Assembly (NCBI GenBank): GCA_004299305.1
Contig: SCPZ01000096.1
Coordinates: 1-64,000, forward strand
Length of the DNA: 64,000 nucleotides
From: Methylobacter sp.
Lineage (GTDB): Bacteria; Pseudomonadota; Gammaproteobacteria; Methylococcales; Methylomonadaceae
Reading direction: 5' to 3'
Shown here: positions 26,029 through 34,887 of the stretch, in pieces
Numbering within the stretch: the first letter of the stretch is position 1
Layout of the letters: each line of letters starts with the position of its first letter
Notes under the pieces: model-generated
Told to the model about the DNA's origin: nothing
The model's database searches: none
What the model saw: the letters and a program-made list of their open reading frames with translations, nothing else
Position numbers and translations under genes: made by a program

Positions 26029-27194
26029 TTGCAGCCTACGATTGCTTTGCCCAGCGCGTCCAGTAAGCGGTCGACATGTTGCTGTTCATGCAAGGCTGAA
26101 AAAGTCACCCGCAACCTTGCGCTGCCTTGAGGCACGGTCGGCGGACGTATCGCGCTGACCAGGAAACCGGCGTTCAATAAAGCGTTGCTGATGTCTACGG
26201 CCCGCTGGCTGTCGCCGATCAAGATAGGCTGAATAGCCGACGATGACTCCATCACCTGCAATCCGAGCTGACCTGCACCCCGCCTGAACCGCTCCGACAG
26301 TTGTTTAAGCTTATCCCTGCGCCAGCTTTCTTCGATAGCAATTTTTAAACTGGTTCTCGTCGCTTCGGCGACCGACGCCGGTAACGCAGTGGTATATATA
26401 TAAGTCCGGGCTTTCTGGATCAGGGTTTCAATCAGCAGCTCCGAACCCGCGACGAACGCGCCGAAGGTGCCTAATCCTTTGCCCAGGGTCCCCATCAACA
26501 CCGGCACATCGTCCTGGCTAAGACCGTAATGCTCAACAATCCCGCCGCCGCGCTCGCCGATTACGCCCAAGCCGTGCGCATCGTCAACCATCAGCCAAGC
26601 GCCATGCTTTTTCGCGGCAACCGCCAATTCATCAAGCGGCGCAAAATCGCCATCCATGCTGAATACGCCATCGGTAACGACCAGCTTGCGGCCCAAGGCT
26701 TTATCCAGCTTTGTTCCGAGATCGGCCGCATCGGCATGGGCATAGCGCTTAAACCGTGCGCCGGACAACAGGCCGCCGTCCAACAAAGAGGCATGGTTCA
26801 AGCGGTCTTCAAACACCGCATCGCCGCGCCCCAATAACGCCGAGATCACGCCGATATTGGCCATGTATCCCGTGGAAAATAATAACGCCCGGTCGCGACC
26901 GGTAAATTCCGCCAGCTCTTCTTCCAAGGCATGATGAGCCGCACTATGCCCGCAAATCAAATGCGCAGAACCGCTGCCGACCCCGTAGCGATCCGCACCG
27001 GCTTTAAACGCGTTGACCACGTCAGCATGATTAGCCAAGCCCAAATAATCATTGCTGCAAAAATTGACGACAGTCTTGCCGTCGATTTCCAGGTTAATGC
27101 CTTGAGGGGATGCGATGACTCGCCTTGATCGATACAGACCTTGCCGGGCAATATCGTCGAGATCAGATGCTAATTCTGGGAATGGAAGTGTCAT
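26025..27194 (-). CDS. bioF: 8-amino-7-oxononanoate synthase
   Basis: A 389-residue PLP enzyme condensing pimeloyl-ACP with alanine. FCSNDYLGLANH, the PLP lysine loop GTLGKGLGTFGAFV, and VDDAHGLGVIGERGGG are all present. It lies 97 bp after bioB, with a repeat in the gap, and overlaps bioH by ATGA. Confidence 0.96.
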   Translation of the reverse strand: MTLPFPELASDLDDIARQGLYRSRRVIASPQGINLEIDGKTVVNFCSNDYLGLANHADVVNAFKAGADRYGVGSGSAHLICGHSAAHHALEEELAEFTGRDRALLFSTGYMANIGVISALLGRGDAVFEDRLNHASLLDGGLLSGARFKRYAHADAADLGTKLDKALGRKLVVTDGVFSMDGDFAPLDELAVAAKKHGAWLMVDDAHGLGVIGERGGGIVEHYGLSQDDVPVLMGTLGKGLGTFGAFVAGSELLIETLIQKARTYIYTTALPASVAEATRTSLKIAIEESWRRDKLKQLSERFRRGAGQLGLQVMESSSAIQPILIGDSQRAVDISNALLNAGFLVSAIRPPTVPQGSARLRVTFSALHEQQHVDRLLDALGKAIVGCK

Positions 27195-27210
27195 TGGATT
27201 TAAAGTCTCT

Positions 27211-27273
27211 GTCCACGAAAAGCACGAAAATATTCAAAGTAATTTATTTCGTGCCTTTCGTGCTTTTCGTGGA
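27211..27273. repeat. TCCACGAAA-type inverted repeat, copy 2 (short)
   Basis: GTCCACGAAAAGCACGAAA and TTTCGTGCTTTTCGTGGAC pair almost perfectly around an AT-rich loop. It sits between bioB and bioF and could form a strong hairpin in the biotin operon transcript. Confidence 0.85.
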
Positions 27274-27291
27274 CGTGTGATTTTTCTAGGA

Positions 27292-28260
27292 TCAGGCGTA
27301 ACTCGAACCGCCGGAATACACCCCCAGACGATCAAACAACGCCAAATCATGGTTAGTCATCGGATTATCGGTGGTCAATAACTTATCGCCGTAAAAAATC
27401 GAATTAGCCCCAGCCAAAAAACACAGCGCCTGCATTTCATCGCTCATGTTATTGCGTCCTGCGGACAAACGTACCCGCGACTCGGGCATCATGATCCTGG
27501 CAACAGCTATAGTCCTGATAAAAATGATAGGATCGAGCGCTTCTGTACCCATCAGCGGCGTACCCTCGACCTGCACCAGCATATTGACCGGTACGCTTTC
27601 GGGATGCTTGGGCAGGTTGGCCAGCTCAATCAACAGCTGGGCGCGGTCGACATCACTCTCGCCCATGCCGACAATGCCGCCGCAACACACGTTAATCCCG
27701 GCATCCCTGACCCGCGCCAAGGTATCAAGACGATCCTGGTAAGTCCGCGTAGTGATGACTTCGGAATAATAATCTTCCGAGGTATCCAGGTTGTGGTTGT
27801 AATAATCCAGGCCGCCCTCTTTTAACCGGGCCGTTTGCGCATCGGTCAACATGCCCAAGGTGACGCAGGTTTCCAGACCCAAGGCCTTAACGCCCTGAAC
27901 CATTTCCACCACCCTCTCCACATCCCGGTCTTTAGGCTGCCGCCAAGCCGCCCCCATGCAAAAACGCGACGCGCCTTGATCTTTAGCCAGCTTGGCCGCC
28001 TGCAAAACCTTATCGATCGGCATTAACGCCTCGGGCGTCAAATCGGAATCGTAACGAGCGCTTTGCGGACAATAACCGCAGTCCTCGGAACAGGAGCCGG
28101 TTTTAATACTCAACAGGCTGCTTATTTGGACTTCATTAGGATCGAAATTTTCGCGATGTATAGTTTGCGCCTTAAAAATCAAGTCATTAAAAGGCAAGGC
28201 ATAAAGCGCTTGCACTTCGTCCAACTGCCAGTCATGGCGAATTGCAGGGTTTACAGACAT
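27292..28260 (-). CDS. bioB: biotin synthase
   Basis: A 322-residue radical SAM enzyme inserting sulfur into dethiobiotin. The start [11 protein letters not shown] has a GGAG ribosome site; the frame is open far upstream but that part lies opposite com[12 protein letters not shown] is the radical SAM cluster site. [12 protein letters not shown] and SAGRNNMS are conserved, the latter supplying the arginine ligand of the 2Fe-2S cluster. First gene of bioBFHCD. Confidence 0.96.
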   Translation of the reverse strand: MSVNPAIRHDWQLDEVQALYALPFNDLIFKAQTIHRENFDPNEVQISSLLSIKTGSCSEDCGYCPQSARYDSDLTPEALMPIDKVLQAAKLAKDQGASRFCMGAAWRQPKDRDVERVVEMVQGVKALGLETCVTLGMLTDAQTARLKEGGLDYYNHNLDTSEDYYSEVITTRTYQDRLDTLARVRDAGINVCCGGIVGMGESDVDRAQLLIELANLPKHPESVPVNMLVQVEGTPLMGTEALDPIIFIRTIAVARIMMPESRVRLSAGRNNMSDEMQALCFLAGANSIFYGDKLLTTDNPMTNHDLALFDRLGVYSGGSSYA

Positions 28261-28347
28261 TCTGTTAAGCTCCAATGTAGGATGGCCTGAGGTTACAAGC
28301 CCATCAATCGCGAACGACGACAAACTTGTCAACCTGTTAAAATTAAA

Positions 28348-29085
28348 ATGGTATACAACTGGATCAATATTATACAGGATTACCTGCTGCCGCCTACCTG
28401 CATATTGTGCGGAAGCCCAGGATACAATTCTCGCGACATTTGCCATTTGTGCTATACGCAGCTGACTAGAAATACGCTGTGCTGTTCCCGATGCGCCGAA
28501 ATACTGGAATCGCCCACTACCGCCCCCGTACTTTGCGGCCGCTGCCTGAGTCGCCAGCCTGCCTTTGACCGGACTTACGCGCCGTTCATTCATCAAGGCG
28601 CCATCCGGCATTTGATCGGCGCCTTAAAATTCGGCGCCGATTACAAAAATGCCCGCCTACTCGGCCTGTTATTGGCCGAACACCTGACAAATCTGTTCCA
28701 GGCAGATTTGCATTTCCCCGAAGGGTGTCGGCCAGGAAAACCCGACTTGATATTGCCGGTTCCGCTGCATAAATCCCGCTACCGCCAACGCGGTTTCAAC
28801 CAAGCGATAGAAATCTCCAGGACCGTAGCCAAAGAATTGCAGATTCCGCTGGATCTCACCAGCTGTAGGCGGCGCCGCGACACACCCCATCAAACCCAAT
28901 TACCCGCCAAAAAACGCCGACAAAACCTGAAAAACGCCTTCTCTATCATCAAACCCATCCATGCCCGGCATATCGCGATACTCGATGACGTAATGACGAC
29001 CGGCTCAACCGCTCATGAACTGGCCTGTATATTGAAAAAAGCAGGCGCTAGCCGGGTTGATGTGTGGGTATGCGCCAGGGCTTGA
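28348..29085 (+). CDS. comF: ComF family phosphoribosyltransferase-like protein
   Basis: A 245-residue ComF/GntX-type protein. The N-terminus holds paired CxxC zinc motifs (CILCGS, CHLCYT, CSRCAE, CGRCLS). The phosphoribosyltransferase fold ends in [16 protein letters not shown], the PRPP-binding loop. ComF helps single-stranded DNA uptake in naturally competent bacteria. It is divergent from bioB, as in many gammaproteobacteria. Confidence 0.93.
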   Translation: MVYNWINIIQDYLLPPTCILCGSPGYNSRDICHLCYTQLTRNTLCCSRCAEILESPTTAPVLCGRCLSRQPAFDRTYAPFIHQGAIRHLIGALKFGADYKNARLLGLLLAEHLTNLFQADLHFPEGCRPGKPDLILPVPLHKSRYRQRGFNQAIEISRTVAKELQIPLDLTSCRRRRDTPHQTQLPAKKRRQNLKNAFSIIKPIHARHIAILDDVMTTGSTAHELACILKKAGASRVDVWVCARA

Positions 29086-29153
29086 TCGGCATCAAGGCTG
29101 TACCTATCTCTTAGCATGTATTGAGCTTGTAAAATTGCGAAACCTGAGTTGAC

Positions 29154-29166
29154 GTTATAATATAAC
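29154..29166. promoter_or_regulatory. putative Zur box
   Basis: GTTATAATATAAC is a near-perfect 13-bp dyad 30 bp upstream of the zur start, matching the core of known gammaproteobacterial Zur sites. TATAAT within it may also be the -10 element, so bound Zur would block its own promoter. The match is seen; autoregulation is inferred. Confidence 0.75.
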
Positions 29167-29195
29167 ACCCGATTTTTAATAAACAGTTTTCCACC

Positions 29196-29702
29196 ATGAA
29201 CACACCTGTCGAAGCAAGCCCCACCGCTCTCCCCCCTTCAGAACACGACCATCAAAAATGCGTCAGTACAGCCTTAGGCACTGCCGAGCATTTGTGTGTG
29301 GTGCGCGGCGTGCAATTAACGCCTATCCGTCACCAAGTGTTGGAACTTATCTGGGAAAGCCACAAAGCCGTTAAGGCTTATGAGTTATTAGACCGCATCA
29401 AACCCCTGCAATCCGCCGCAAAACCCGCGACGATTTACCGGGCGCTGGATTTTTTGATAGAACAAGGCTTGATCCACCGGGTCGAAAGCCTTAATGCTTT
29501 TGTCGGTTGCAGCAGCTCCGGCCATCAACATGAGCAGTTATTGTTAATCTGCAAGCACTGCCATGAAGTCGAGGAACGTCCCGCTACGGCAGTTATGCAA
29601 GCGCTGTCGCAAGAATTCGATCAAGCGGGGTTTATCGTGCATAGCAAGGCAATAGAAATTCACGGCATCTGCGTTAAATGTGTCGCGCTTGGTGACGATT
29701 AA
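29196..29702 (+). CDS. zur: Fur family zinc uptake regulator Zur
   Basis: A 168-residue Fur-family repressor. The DNA-binding part TPIRHQVLELIWESHKAVKA and KPATIYRALDFLIEQGLIHR resembles Zur more than Fur. CKHCHE and CVKCVA give the structural zinc cysteines, and SSSGHQHEQ the regulatory site region. The N-terminus is Pro/His-rich. No zinc transporter lies next to it in the window. Confidence 0.9.
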   Translation: MNTPVEASPTALPPSEHDHQKCVSTALGTAEHLCVVRGVQLTPIRHQVLELIWESHKAVKAYELLDRIKPLQSAAKPATIYRALDFLIEQGLIHRVESLNAFVGCSSSGHQHEQLLLICKHCHEVEERPATAVMQALSQEFDQAGFIVHSKAIEIHGICVKCVALGDD

Positions 29703-29782
29703 CATAGTCCCAAGCTAAGCCTGTGGAAAATAAGTTTTGCTATCTCTAAAGCAATTACGCTATTGTTGATTTCGGATTGCTC

Positions 29783-29815
29783 ATTCGTGGCGAGCTTGTC
29801 GAACCACGAATGGAG
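29783..29815. repeat. small inverted repeat
   Basis: ATTCGTGG and CCACGAAT pair around GCGAGCTTGTCGAA. This is a REP-like hairpin just downstream of zur, followed immediately by the copy B element. Confidence 0.7.
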
Positions 29816-29823
29816 TCAACTGG

Positions 29824-30035
29824 TTTAGGCGATTGCCAAGAATAAATATACCCAAATGGCGCAGGATTTTTGTTCGTCTACAACGACTGCATGGATGCAG
29901 GAGGTAGAGCAATGCAGGAGCAATTGCCGAGGCGTAAAAATGGGCGCATAGCGAGCTATGCAACCATTTTTACAACGCAGCAGACGGACAAAAAGACCAG
30001 TCAGTTGGGTGTATTTTTCGCAGGAAATCGCCTTA
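29824..30035. mobile_element. MITE-like palindromic element, copy B
   Basis: About 212 bp, with the same ends and central hairpin as copy A. It carries an extra 49-bp module at 29883-29931 (ACGACTGCATGGATGCAGG and onward) in its left arm. It ends 26 bp before the small gene at 30062 and may contribute that gene's leader. Confidence 0.88.
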
Positions 30036-30061
30036 GATTCTCCCTAAAACTTGGAACCGTA

Positions 30062-30322
30062 ATGACTATTTTATACGTACAATACGATTACGCCGTATTC
30101 GGCTTTGGTGAAACCCGGACAGATGCCATTGCTATGGCGGCGCAATGGCTAAAAGATGAATCCGGCAAGCAGGGTTGTTCGGTCGAGTATGCAGAAAGCT
30201 TATTGGTAACCTCGCCCAAGCCCGGACAAATGACGCTATACGTAACCGATGAAACCATCCCCGCCGATGCTGAGAACTGGGGCGGAGAAGAGCTTTTAGA
30301 ATGGTATTACGATGTAGCTTAA
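30062..30322 (+). CDS. small hypothetical protein
   Basis: An 86-residue protein, mostly acidic and without membrane segments or signal peptide. It begins MTILYVQYDYAVFGFGETR and ends EELLEWYYDVA. TTGGA lies near the start as a weak ribosome site. A longer frame begins inside the MITE but is not a likely start. I do not recognise a family. Confidence 0.65.
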   Translation: MTILYVQYDYAVFGFGETRTDAIAMAAQWLKDESGKQGCSVEYAESLLVTSPKPGQMTLYVTDETIPADAENWGGEELLEWYYDVA

Positions 30323-30461
30323 GGTTGGCTTCTGTAGCGCTGAAGCGAAAAAAACATCCTTTGTGTCTTTTGAAACAACAAACCGTATTTTAAGTGTTGG
30401 GGCATTTCACCCCAACACGCTAACACTGCTCTAAATTCCATCTACTTGCGCTCGAACAAAC

Positions 30462-30617
30462 TTAGGCGATTTCCTGCGAAAAATATATGCCGCTCAGAGC
30501 CCATAAGTATCTACACAAGTACCGGCTCCTTCTCCCTTGAGGGAGAAGGTTGGAATGAGGGGGATATAAGTGCTTGTTTTTATTCTCCTCACCCCAGCCC
30601 TCTCCAACAGGAGAGGG
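30462..30617. repeat. half MITE end plus BIME-like REP pair
   Basis: At 30462-30488 one end of the MITE family (TTAGGCGATTTCCTGCGAAA) occurs alone. At 30526-30617 two inverted REP-like units follow: CTTCTCCCTTGAGGGAGAAG with GGTTGG, and CCCTCTCCAACAGGAGAGGG. It fills the gap between two converging genes. Confidence 0.8.
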
Positions 30618-30679
30618 AGCTAGGTTGGCTTGCAACTCATTGTATTTATGATACAAAAAAGTTGTGTAGATAGTTATGC

Positions 30680-31147
30680 TCAGAGCCCCAACTCACTCAG
30701 CCCCGGATGATCATCAGGACGACGTCCCTGCGGCCAATGAAACAACCTGTCCTCGGCTTTAATCGGCAAGTCGTTAATGCTGGCAAAGCGACGCTGCATC
30801 AAGCCGCGTTCATTAAACTCCCAATTTTCGTTGCCGTAACTGCGAAACCAGTCGTCCCTGTCATCATGCCACTCATAGGCAAAACGCACAGCAATGCGAT
30901 TGCCGGAAGTTGCCCATAATTCCTTGATTAAACGGTAGTCGAGTTCTTTTGCCCATTTGCGCTGTAAAAATGCCAACACTTGTTCACGACCAACAGGAAA
31001 CTCCGCCCGATTACGCCAACGGGTGTCTTCAGTATAAACCTGGACAACACGGCTTGGATCGCGGCTGTTCCAGGCGTCTTCGGCCATGCGTACTTTTTGT
31101 GCGGCGGTTTCCGGGGTAAAAGGAGGTAAAGGCGGTTTGGTTTCCAT
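30680..31147 (-). CDS. DUF1348/SnoaL-like NTF2-fold protein
   Basis: A 155-residue paralogue of the protein at 16135-16614; long stretches are shared ([43 protein letters not shown]). The ATG is preceded by GGAG. It is divergent from a TetR gene, and two identical-type operators lie between them, so this copy is very probably repressed by that TetR. Function unknown. Confidence 0.9.
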   Translation of the reverse strand: METKPPLPPFTPETAAQKVRMAEDAWNSRDPSRVVQVYTEDTRWRNRAEFPVGREQVLAFLQRKWAKELDYRLIKELWATSGNRIAVRFAYEWHDDRDDWFRSYGNENWEFNERGLMQRRFASINDLPIKAEDRLFHWPQGRRPDDHPGLSELGL

Positions 31148-31186
31148 AGTTTTTCTCCAAATATGGCAAAGGAAATGCGTTAACTA

Positions 31187-31206
31187 TGTAGACAGGTCTG
31201 TCTACA
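31187..31206. promoter_or_regulatory. TetR operator 1
   Basis: TGTAGACAGGTCTGTCTACA is a near-perfect 20-bp palindrome, about 40 bp before the DUF1348 start. Confidence 0.85.
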
Positions 31207-31225
31207 AGACATAATACTAGCAATA

Positions 31226-31243
31226 GTAGACAGACCTGTCTAC
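31226..31243. promoter_or_regulatory. TetR operator 2
   Basis: GTAGACAGACCTGTCTAC repeats operator 1 and lies 11 bp before the TetR ATG. The 38-bp centre-to-centre spacing places each site near one of the two divergent promoters. Confidence 0.85.
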
Positions 31244-31253
31244 AATCATATTC

Positions 31254-31853
31254 ATGATTTCAACAGCAGCGACTATTTTGGATAAACCGGCTCGGGAAAG
31301 GATTTTGTTGACCGCGCATGACTTGTTTTATCGCGACGGCATTCGTGCGACCGGCGTCGATAAAGTGATTGCCGAGGCTGGCGTCAGCAAGGTCACGTTT
31401 TACCGGCATTTTCCCAGCAAAAATGATTTGATCAGGGCTTTTTTAGACTATCGACATCAGCGCTGGATCTCATGGTTTGAAGACGCTTTGCAGCGCCATG
31501 GTGCGCGTAGGGGCGAAGGTCTGCTGCCGCTAGTTGCCGCTATGGAAGAATGGTTTAATAACCCGGTTTATCGTGGCTGCGCTTTTATCAACACCACGGC
31601 CGAACTGGGAGATACCTTGCCCGATGCGCTAAGCATTTGCCGCAATCATAAACAGGACATGGTAAAGATCATTGCCGAATTGCTGCCTGATTGCAAATCG
31701 CGCATAGAACTGGCGAATGCCGCAGCGGTGGCGATAGACGGCGCGATAGTCAGGGCGCAGCTTGAATGCAATCAGACCGATGCGCGGACTGCTTTGCAAA
31801 GTTTGGCGGTTATTATGTCGGCATTAAACTTATTTCGTGCATTTATCCCATAA
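31254..31853 (+). CDS. TetR family transcriptional regulator
   Basis: A 199-residue TetR repressor. The helix-turn-helix is VDKVIAEAGVSKVTFYRHF (residues about 35-53). The ligand domain contains YRGCAFINTTAELGD, typical of a group of TetR proteins controlling oxidoreductases and DUF1348 genes. It is divergent from such a gene and sits behind twin palindromes. The ligand is unknown. Confidence 0.92.
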   Translation: MISTAATILDKPARERILLTAHDLFYRDGIRATGVDKVIAEAGVSKVTFYRHFPSKNDLIRAFLDYRHQRWISWFEDALQRHGARRGEGLLPLVAAMEEWFNNPVYRGCAFINTTAELGDTLPDALSICRNHKQDMVKIIAELLPDCKSRIELANAAAVAIDGAIVRAQLECNQTDARTALQSLAVIMSALNLFRAFIP

Positions 31854-32247
31854 ATGCCAATTTAAACTGCGTAACCGTCATAATTTGTGTGCAGATCAAT
31901 ACTTGAGCTTCGCTAAAATCTTTATCGCCTGTTACAAATACATCAGCCTCACATGCCAAAGCACATTCTAAAAATTTGGCATCCTTTCTATCGCGCGGAA
32001 AACTCACTTTTATTGCTGGCGTCACCAAGCTAATTTGCTCATCAAACAAACAACGCCACTGAGCAACTACATCCGCAGGTAAATCAAATTTCTTTCGCTG
32101 TAAAACATCAAGGTATTCCATGATGATCTCAGTCGTCGCTATCCATTTGACGCTGGGTTGAGCAAGCAACCACAGAATTAATTGTTCGGGCAGGTTATCC
32201 CGAATAATAGCGGACACTAAAATATTTGTGTCGATGATGATTTTCAT
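31843..32247 (-). CDS. PIN-domain toxin (putative toxin-antitoxin toxin)
   Basis: A 134-residue PIN nuclease of the type annotated as a putative TA toxin. Acidic metal ligands appear in IIDTNILVSAIIR, TTEIIMEYLDV, DRKDAKFLECAL and FVTGDKDF. The 3' end overlaps the TetR gene's 3' end by 11 bp. It overlaps the upstream antitoxin gene by 4 bp. RNA cleavage is known for the family, not shown here. Confidence 0.88.
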   Translation of the reverse strand: MKIIIDTNILVSAIIRDNLPEQLILWLLAQPSVKWIATTEIIMEYLDVLQRKKFDLPADVVAQWRCLFDEQISLVTPAIKVSFPRDRKDAKFLECALACEADVFVTGDKDFSEAQVLICTQIMTVTQFKLAFMG

Positions 32248-32504
32248 GAACCTGAACGATAAGCCGCTATCTCTGTCTCAATATCCGCTTCGGTAATGTT
32301 TTTAACCTGCGGCAGGCTTTGGGTTTTTTTAAATAAAAGCTGCCATCTAAGCAATTTTTCCTTTAATTGGGTTTCTGATTCCAAAAACGTGGACTTAGTG
32401 CTGATTAAATCAATTTGCAGCTGTAACTTATCGGCAAGCTCATTGATGACCTGTTGCACCCGTTCCTTGGATGTATTGTCTGGAATATTAAGCGTTATTT
32501 GCAT
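32244..32504 (-). CDS. putative antitoxin of the PIN toxin
   Basis: An 86-residue protein starting MQITLNIPDNTSKERVQ, followed by long amphipathic helices rich in Gln, Lys and Leu. A beta-strand then helices is common in small antitoxins. The 4-bp overlap with the PIN gene is the main evidence for its role. Confidence 0.75.
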   Translation of the reverse strand: MQITLNIPDNTSKERVQQVINELADKLQLQIDLISTKSTFLESETQLKEKLLRWQLLFKKTQSLPQVKNITEADIETEIAAYRSGS

Positions 32505-32617
32505 GATTCACACCTTTTCTGATGTTGTTGTATCAGCCTAGACAGCTGACAATTTTGTGGAGTTTCGTTGCACGGTTAATGTTGGGCATAAAAAGCATGC
32601 CTAACCAACCTACCAGA

Positions 32618-32773
32618 CTATTTAATTTCGTCCAGATGAAAGTTATGAAGCCCTGTATGCTCTTTTAGTGCATCAAGCACTAGTTGATTGACACTCTTTC
32701 CGCTGGCTTGCGCTTGCTGTTTAAGTAATGTTGCCAGATCGGGATCGATTCCGCGTATAGACAAGTTGCTCAT
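32618..32773 (-). CDS. orphan ribbon-helix-helix antitoxin-like protein
   Basis: A 51-residue protein beginning MSNLSIRGIDPDLATLLKQQ, then SGKSVNQLVLDALKEH, the beta-helix-helix pattern of Arc/FitA-type antitoxins. An AGGAG site precedes the ATG. No toxin follows it; the next gene on this strand is the antitoxin of the PIN pair. It may be the remains of a FitAB-like module or an extra regulator of the PIN pair. Confidence 0.8.
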   Translation of the reverse strand: MSNLSIRGIDPDLATLLKQQAQASGKSVNQLVLDALKEHTGLHNFHLDEIK

Positions 32774-32888
32774 GTTTGCTCCTTATATTTAAGTGAATGC
32801 AATGTGCTTGCATGTTATGAATGCGCTGGTAGCTTGTCAACAAGACATGAAATTAGCGTTAGGAACAAAGTAGACAACCATGTGCGGC

Positions 32889-32957
32889 AGGAGTGCAAGC
32901 TTCGCCTAAAGCGCCTACTGTTGGTGCTTGCACATGCAGGCGAAGCCTGCACTCCGA
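32889..32957. repeat. GGAGTGCA inverted repeat with a nested 27-bp insert
   Basis: Outer arms GGAGTGCAAGCTTCGC and GCGAAGCCTGCACTCC match the repeat at 17321-17364. Inside lies TCGCCTAAAGCGCCTACTGT (32902 onward, to 32928), a module also found in MITE copy C. Confidence 0.8.
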
Positions 32958-33050
32958 CTATTGGCAACTTGCCTAAGTTATTCCATGCTGACTCCTTACT
33001 TTCACCATCACAACCATTGTCTCATTAATTACAAAACCTAAAAAAATGAC

Positions 33051-33066
33051 TGTTGCGTTTGCAACA
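33051..33066 (+). promoter_or_regulatory. NifA upstream activator site
   Basis: TGTTGCGTTTGCAACA matches TGT-N10-ACA exactly and is itself a near-palindrome. It lies about 65 bp upstream of the -24 element of the nifB promoter, a normal spacing for looping by integration host factor. Confidence 0.85.
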
Positions 33067-33129
33067 ATTTCACTTACCCATCAAAATAACATCCATATAA
33101 TTCAATAATATAACGCAAAATATCGCTAT

Positions 33130-33145
33130 TGGCATGACCTGTGCA
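33130..33145 (+). promoter_or_regulatory. sigma-54 (-24/-12) promoter of nifB
   Basis: TTGGCATGACCTGTGCAT contains the invariant GG (33131-33132) and GC (33143-33144) with 10 bases between, as required for RpoN promoters. It ends about 40 bp before the nifB ATG. Confidence 0.88.
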
Positions 33146-33183
33146 TTTGCTTTACCAAACGCAACTTAACGAGGTCAGATACG

Positions 33184-34674
33184 ATGCAATTACCAGTATT
33201 AAACGACGCCCCTGCGGCTAAAGGCGGCTGTTCTGCCAGCTCTTGCGGTACAACCGATAATCAAATGGATTCATTGCCTGATTCGATACGGGAAAAGGTT
33301 CAGAATCATCCCTGCTATTCGGAAGATGCTCACCATTATTTTGCCCGGATGCATGTTGCGGTCGCCCCAGCCTGCAACATTCAGTGTCATTACTGCAACC
33401 GTAAATACGATTGCGCCAATGAATCGCGTCCCGGCGTGGTTTCCGAGTTACTGACGCCGGATCAGGCGGTTAAAAAGACGATGGCGGTGGCGGCCAATAT
33501 TCCGCAAATGACGGTGTTGGGCATTGCCGGTCCCGGCGATCCGTTAGCTAATCCCGAACGCACCTTTGAAACCTTCCGCCGTTTAAGCGAGGAAGCGCCC
33601 GATATTAAGTTGTGCGTATCGACCAACGGCCTGGCCCTGCCCGACGCGGTGGAAGAATTATCCAAACACAATATCGATCATGTCACGATCACCATTAACT
33701 GCGTCGATCCTGAAATCGGCGCAAAAATTTATCCGTGGATTTACTGGAAAAACAAACGCATTAAAGGCGTAAAAGCCGCGAAGATCCTGATCGAACAACA
33801 GCAAAAAGGCCTGGAGATGCTGATTGCCAAAGGCATTTTGGTCAAGGTCAATTCGGTGATGATTCCCGGCGTGAACGACCAACATTTGGCCGAGGTCAGC
33901 AAGGTTGTTAAATCCAAAGGCGCGTTTTTGCATAACGTGATGCCGCTGATCGCCGAAGCCGAGCACGGCACTTTCTACGGCGTAATGGGGCAGCGCGGCC
34001 CTACTCCCGATGAGTTGCAAGACTTACAAGACAGCTGTTCCGGCGATATGAACATGATGCGCCATTGCCGCCAGTGCCGCGCCGATGCGGTCGGTATGCT
34101 GGGCGAAGATCGCGGTGACGAGTTTACGCTGGATAAAATCGAGGATATGGAAATCGATTACCAAGCGGCGATGGAAAAACGCAAGGTGATTCATCAAGCC
34201 ATTCAGGCTGAAATGGACAGCAAGCGTTTGGAAAAAGCCGAAAAAGCGCAGCAACATAAGCAAGAGCCCAAGCTAACTACGCGTCCGGTATTGATGGCGG
34301 TAGCGACCAGCGGCCAAGGCGTGATTAACATGCATTTCGGTCATGCTAAGGAATTCCTGATTTATGAAGCTTCACCGGACGGCGTGCGCTTCATCAGTCA
34401 TCGCAAAGCCGACCAGTATTGCGGCGGCGATACCACCTGCGGCGACGGCGAAAGTACCTTGCAAGTGACTATCCGCGCTTTGGCGGGTTGCGAAGCGGTG
34501 TTGTGTTCGAAAGTCGGTTATGAGCCTTGGGAGCAGTTAGAAGCAGCCGGTATTCAACCGAACGGCGAACATGCGATGGAACCTATCGAAGAAGCGGTGA
34601 TGGCGGTTTACAAGGAAATGGCGGCTGCGGGTAAGTTGGATGAGGCTAAAGATTCAGTTAGGGCCAGTGCGTAG
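33184..34674 (+). CDS. nifB: nitrogenase cofactor biosynthesis protein NifB
   Basis: A 496-residue radical SAM protein making NifB-co, the core of the iron-molybdenum cofactor. The radical SAM site is ACNIQCHYCNRKYDC; GIAGPGDPLANPERT and CVSTNGLALP follow. HCRQCRADAVGMLGEDR gives further cluster ligands. Residues about 365-480 are a NifX/NifB C-terminal domain (GQGVINMHFGHAKEFLIYEA). A NifA site and a -24/-12 promoter precede it. It heads a run of nif accessory genes; nifHDK are not in the window. Confidence 0.97.
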   Translation: MQLPVLNDAPAAKGGCSASSCGTTDNQMDSLPDSIREKVQNHPCYSEDAHHYFARMHVAVAPACNIQCHYCNRKYDCANESRPGVVSELLTPDQAVKKTMAVAANIPQMTVLGIAGPGDPLANPERTFETFRRLSEEAPDIKLCVSTNGLALPDAVEELSKHNIDHVTITINCVDPEIGAKIYPWIYWKNKRIKGVKAAKILIEQQQKGLEMLIAKGILVKVNSVMIPGVNDQHLAEVSKVVKSKGAFLHNVMPLIAEAEHGTFYGVMGQRGPTPDELQDLQDSCSGDMNMMRHCRQCRADAVGMLGEDRGDEFTLDKIEDMEIDYQAAMEKRKVIHQAIQAEMDSKRLEKAEKAQQHKQEPKLTTRPVLMAVATSGQGVINMHFGHAKEFLIYEASPDGVRFISHRKADQYCGGDTTCGDGESTLQVTIRALAGCEAVLCSKVGYEPWEQLEAAGIQPNGEHAMEPIEEAVMAVYKEMAAAGKLDEAKDSVRASA

Positions 34675-34696
34675 AGGGGCAGCCGACCGCAGTTCG

Positions 34697-34858
34697 CTCG
34701 TTCCCAAGCTCCAGCTTGGGAACGCTGCCCTGGAAGCTCTAGCTTCAATAGTTCCCACGCTCCGGCATGGGAATTCAGTCTGCAACGCTCCAGCGTTGCG
34801 AAGCTACGGGACGCTGGAGCGTCTAACACTGCATTCCCACGCCGGAGCGTGGGAACGA
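34697..34858. repeat. cluster of four palindromes between nifB and ferredoxin
   Basis: Successive hairpins: GTTCCCAAGCTCC/AGCTTGGGAAC, TTCCCACGCTCC/GGCATGGGAA, CAACGCTCCAGCGTTG, and ATTCCCACGCC/GGAGCGTGGGAAC. They fill most of the 213-bp gap inside the nif run. In RNA they could stabilise or attenuate the transcript. Confidence 0.8.
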
Positions 34859-34887
34859 TAAAAGCATAATATCTTTAGGAGCTTGTT

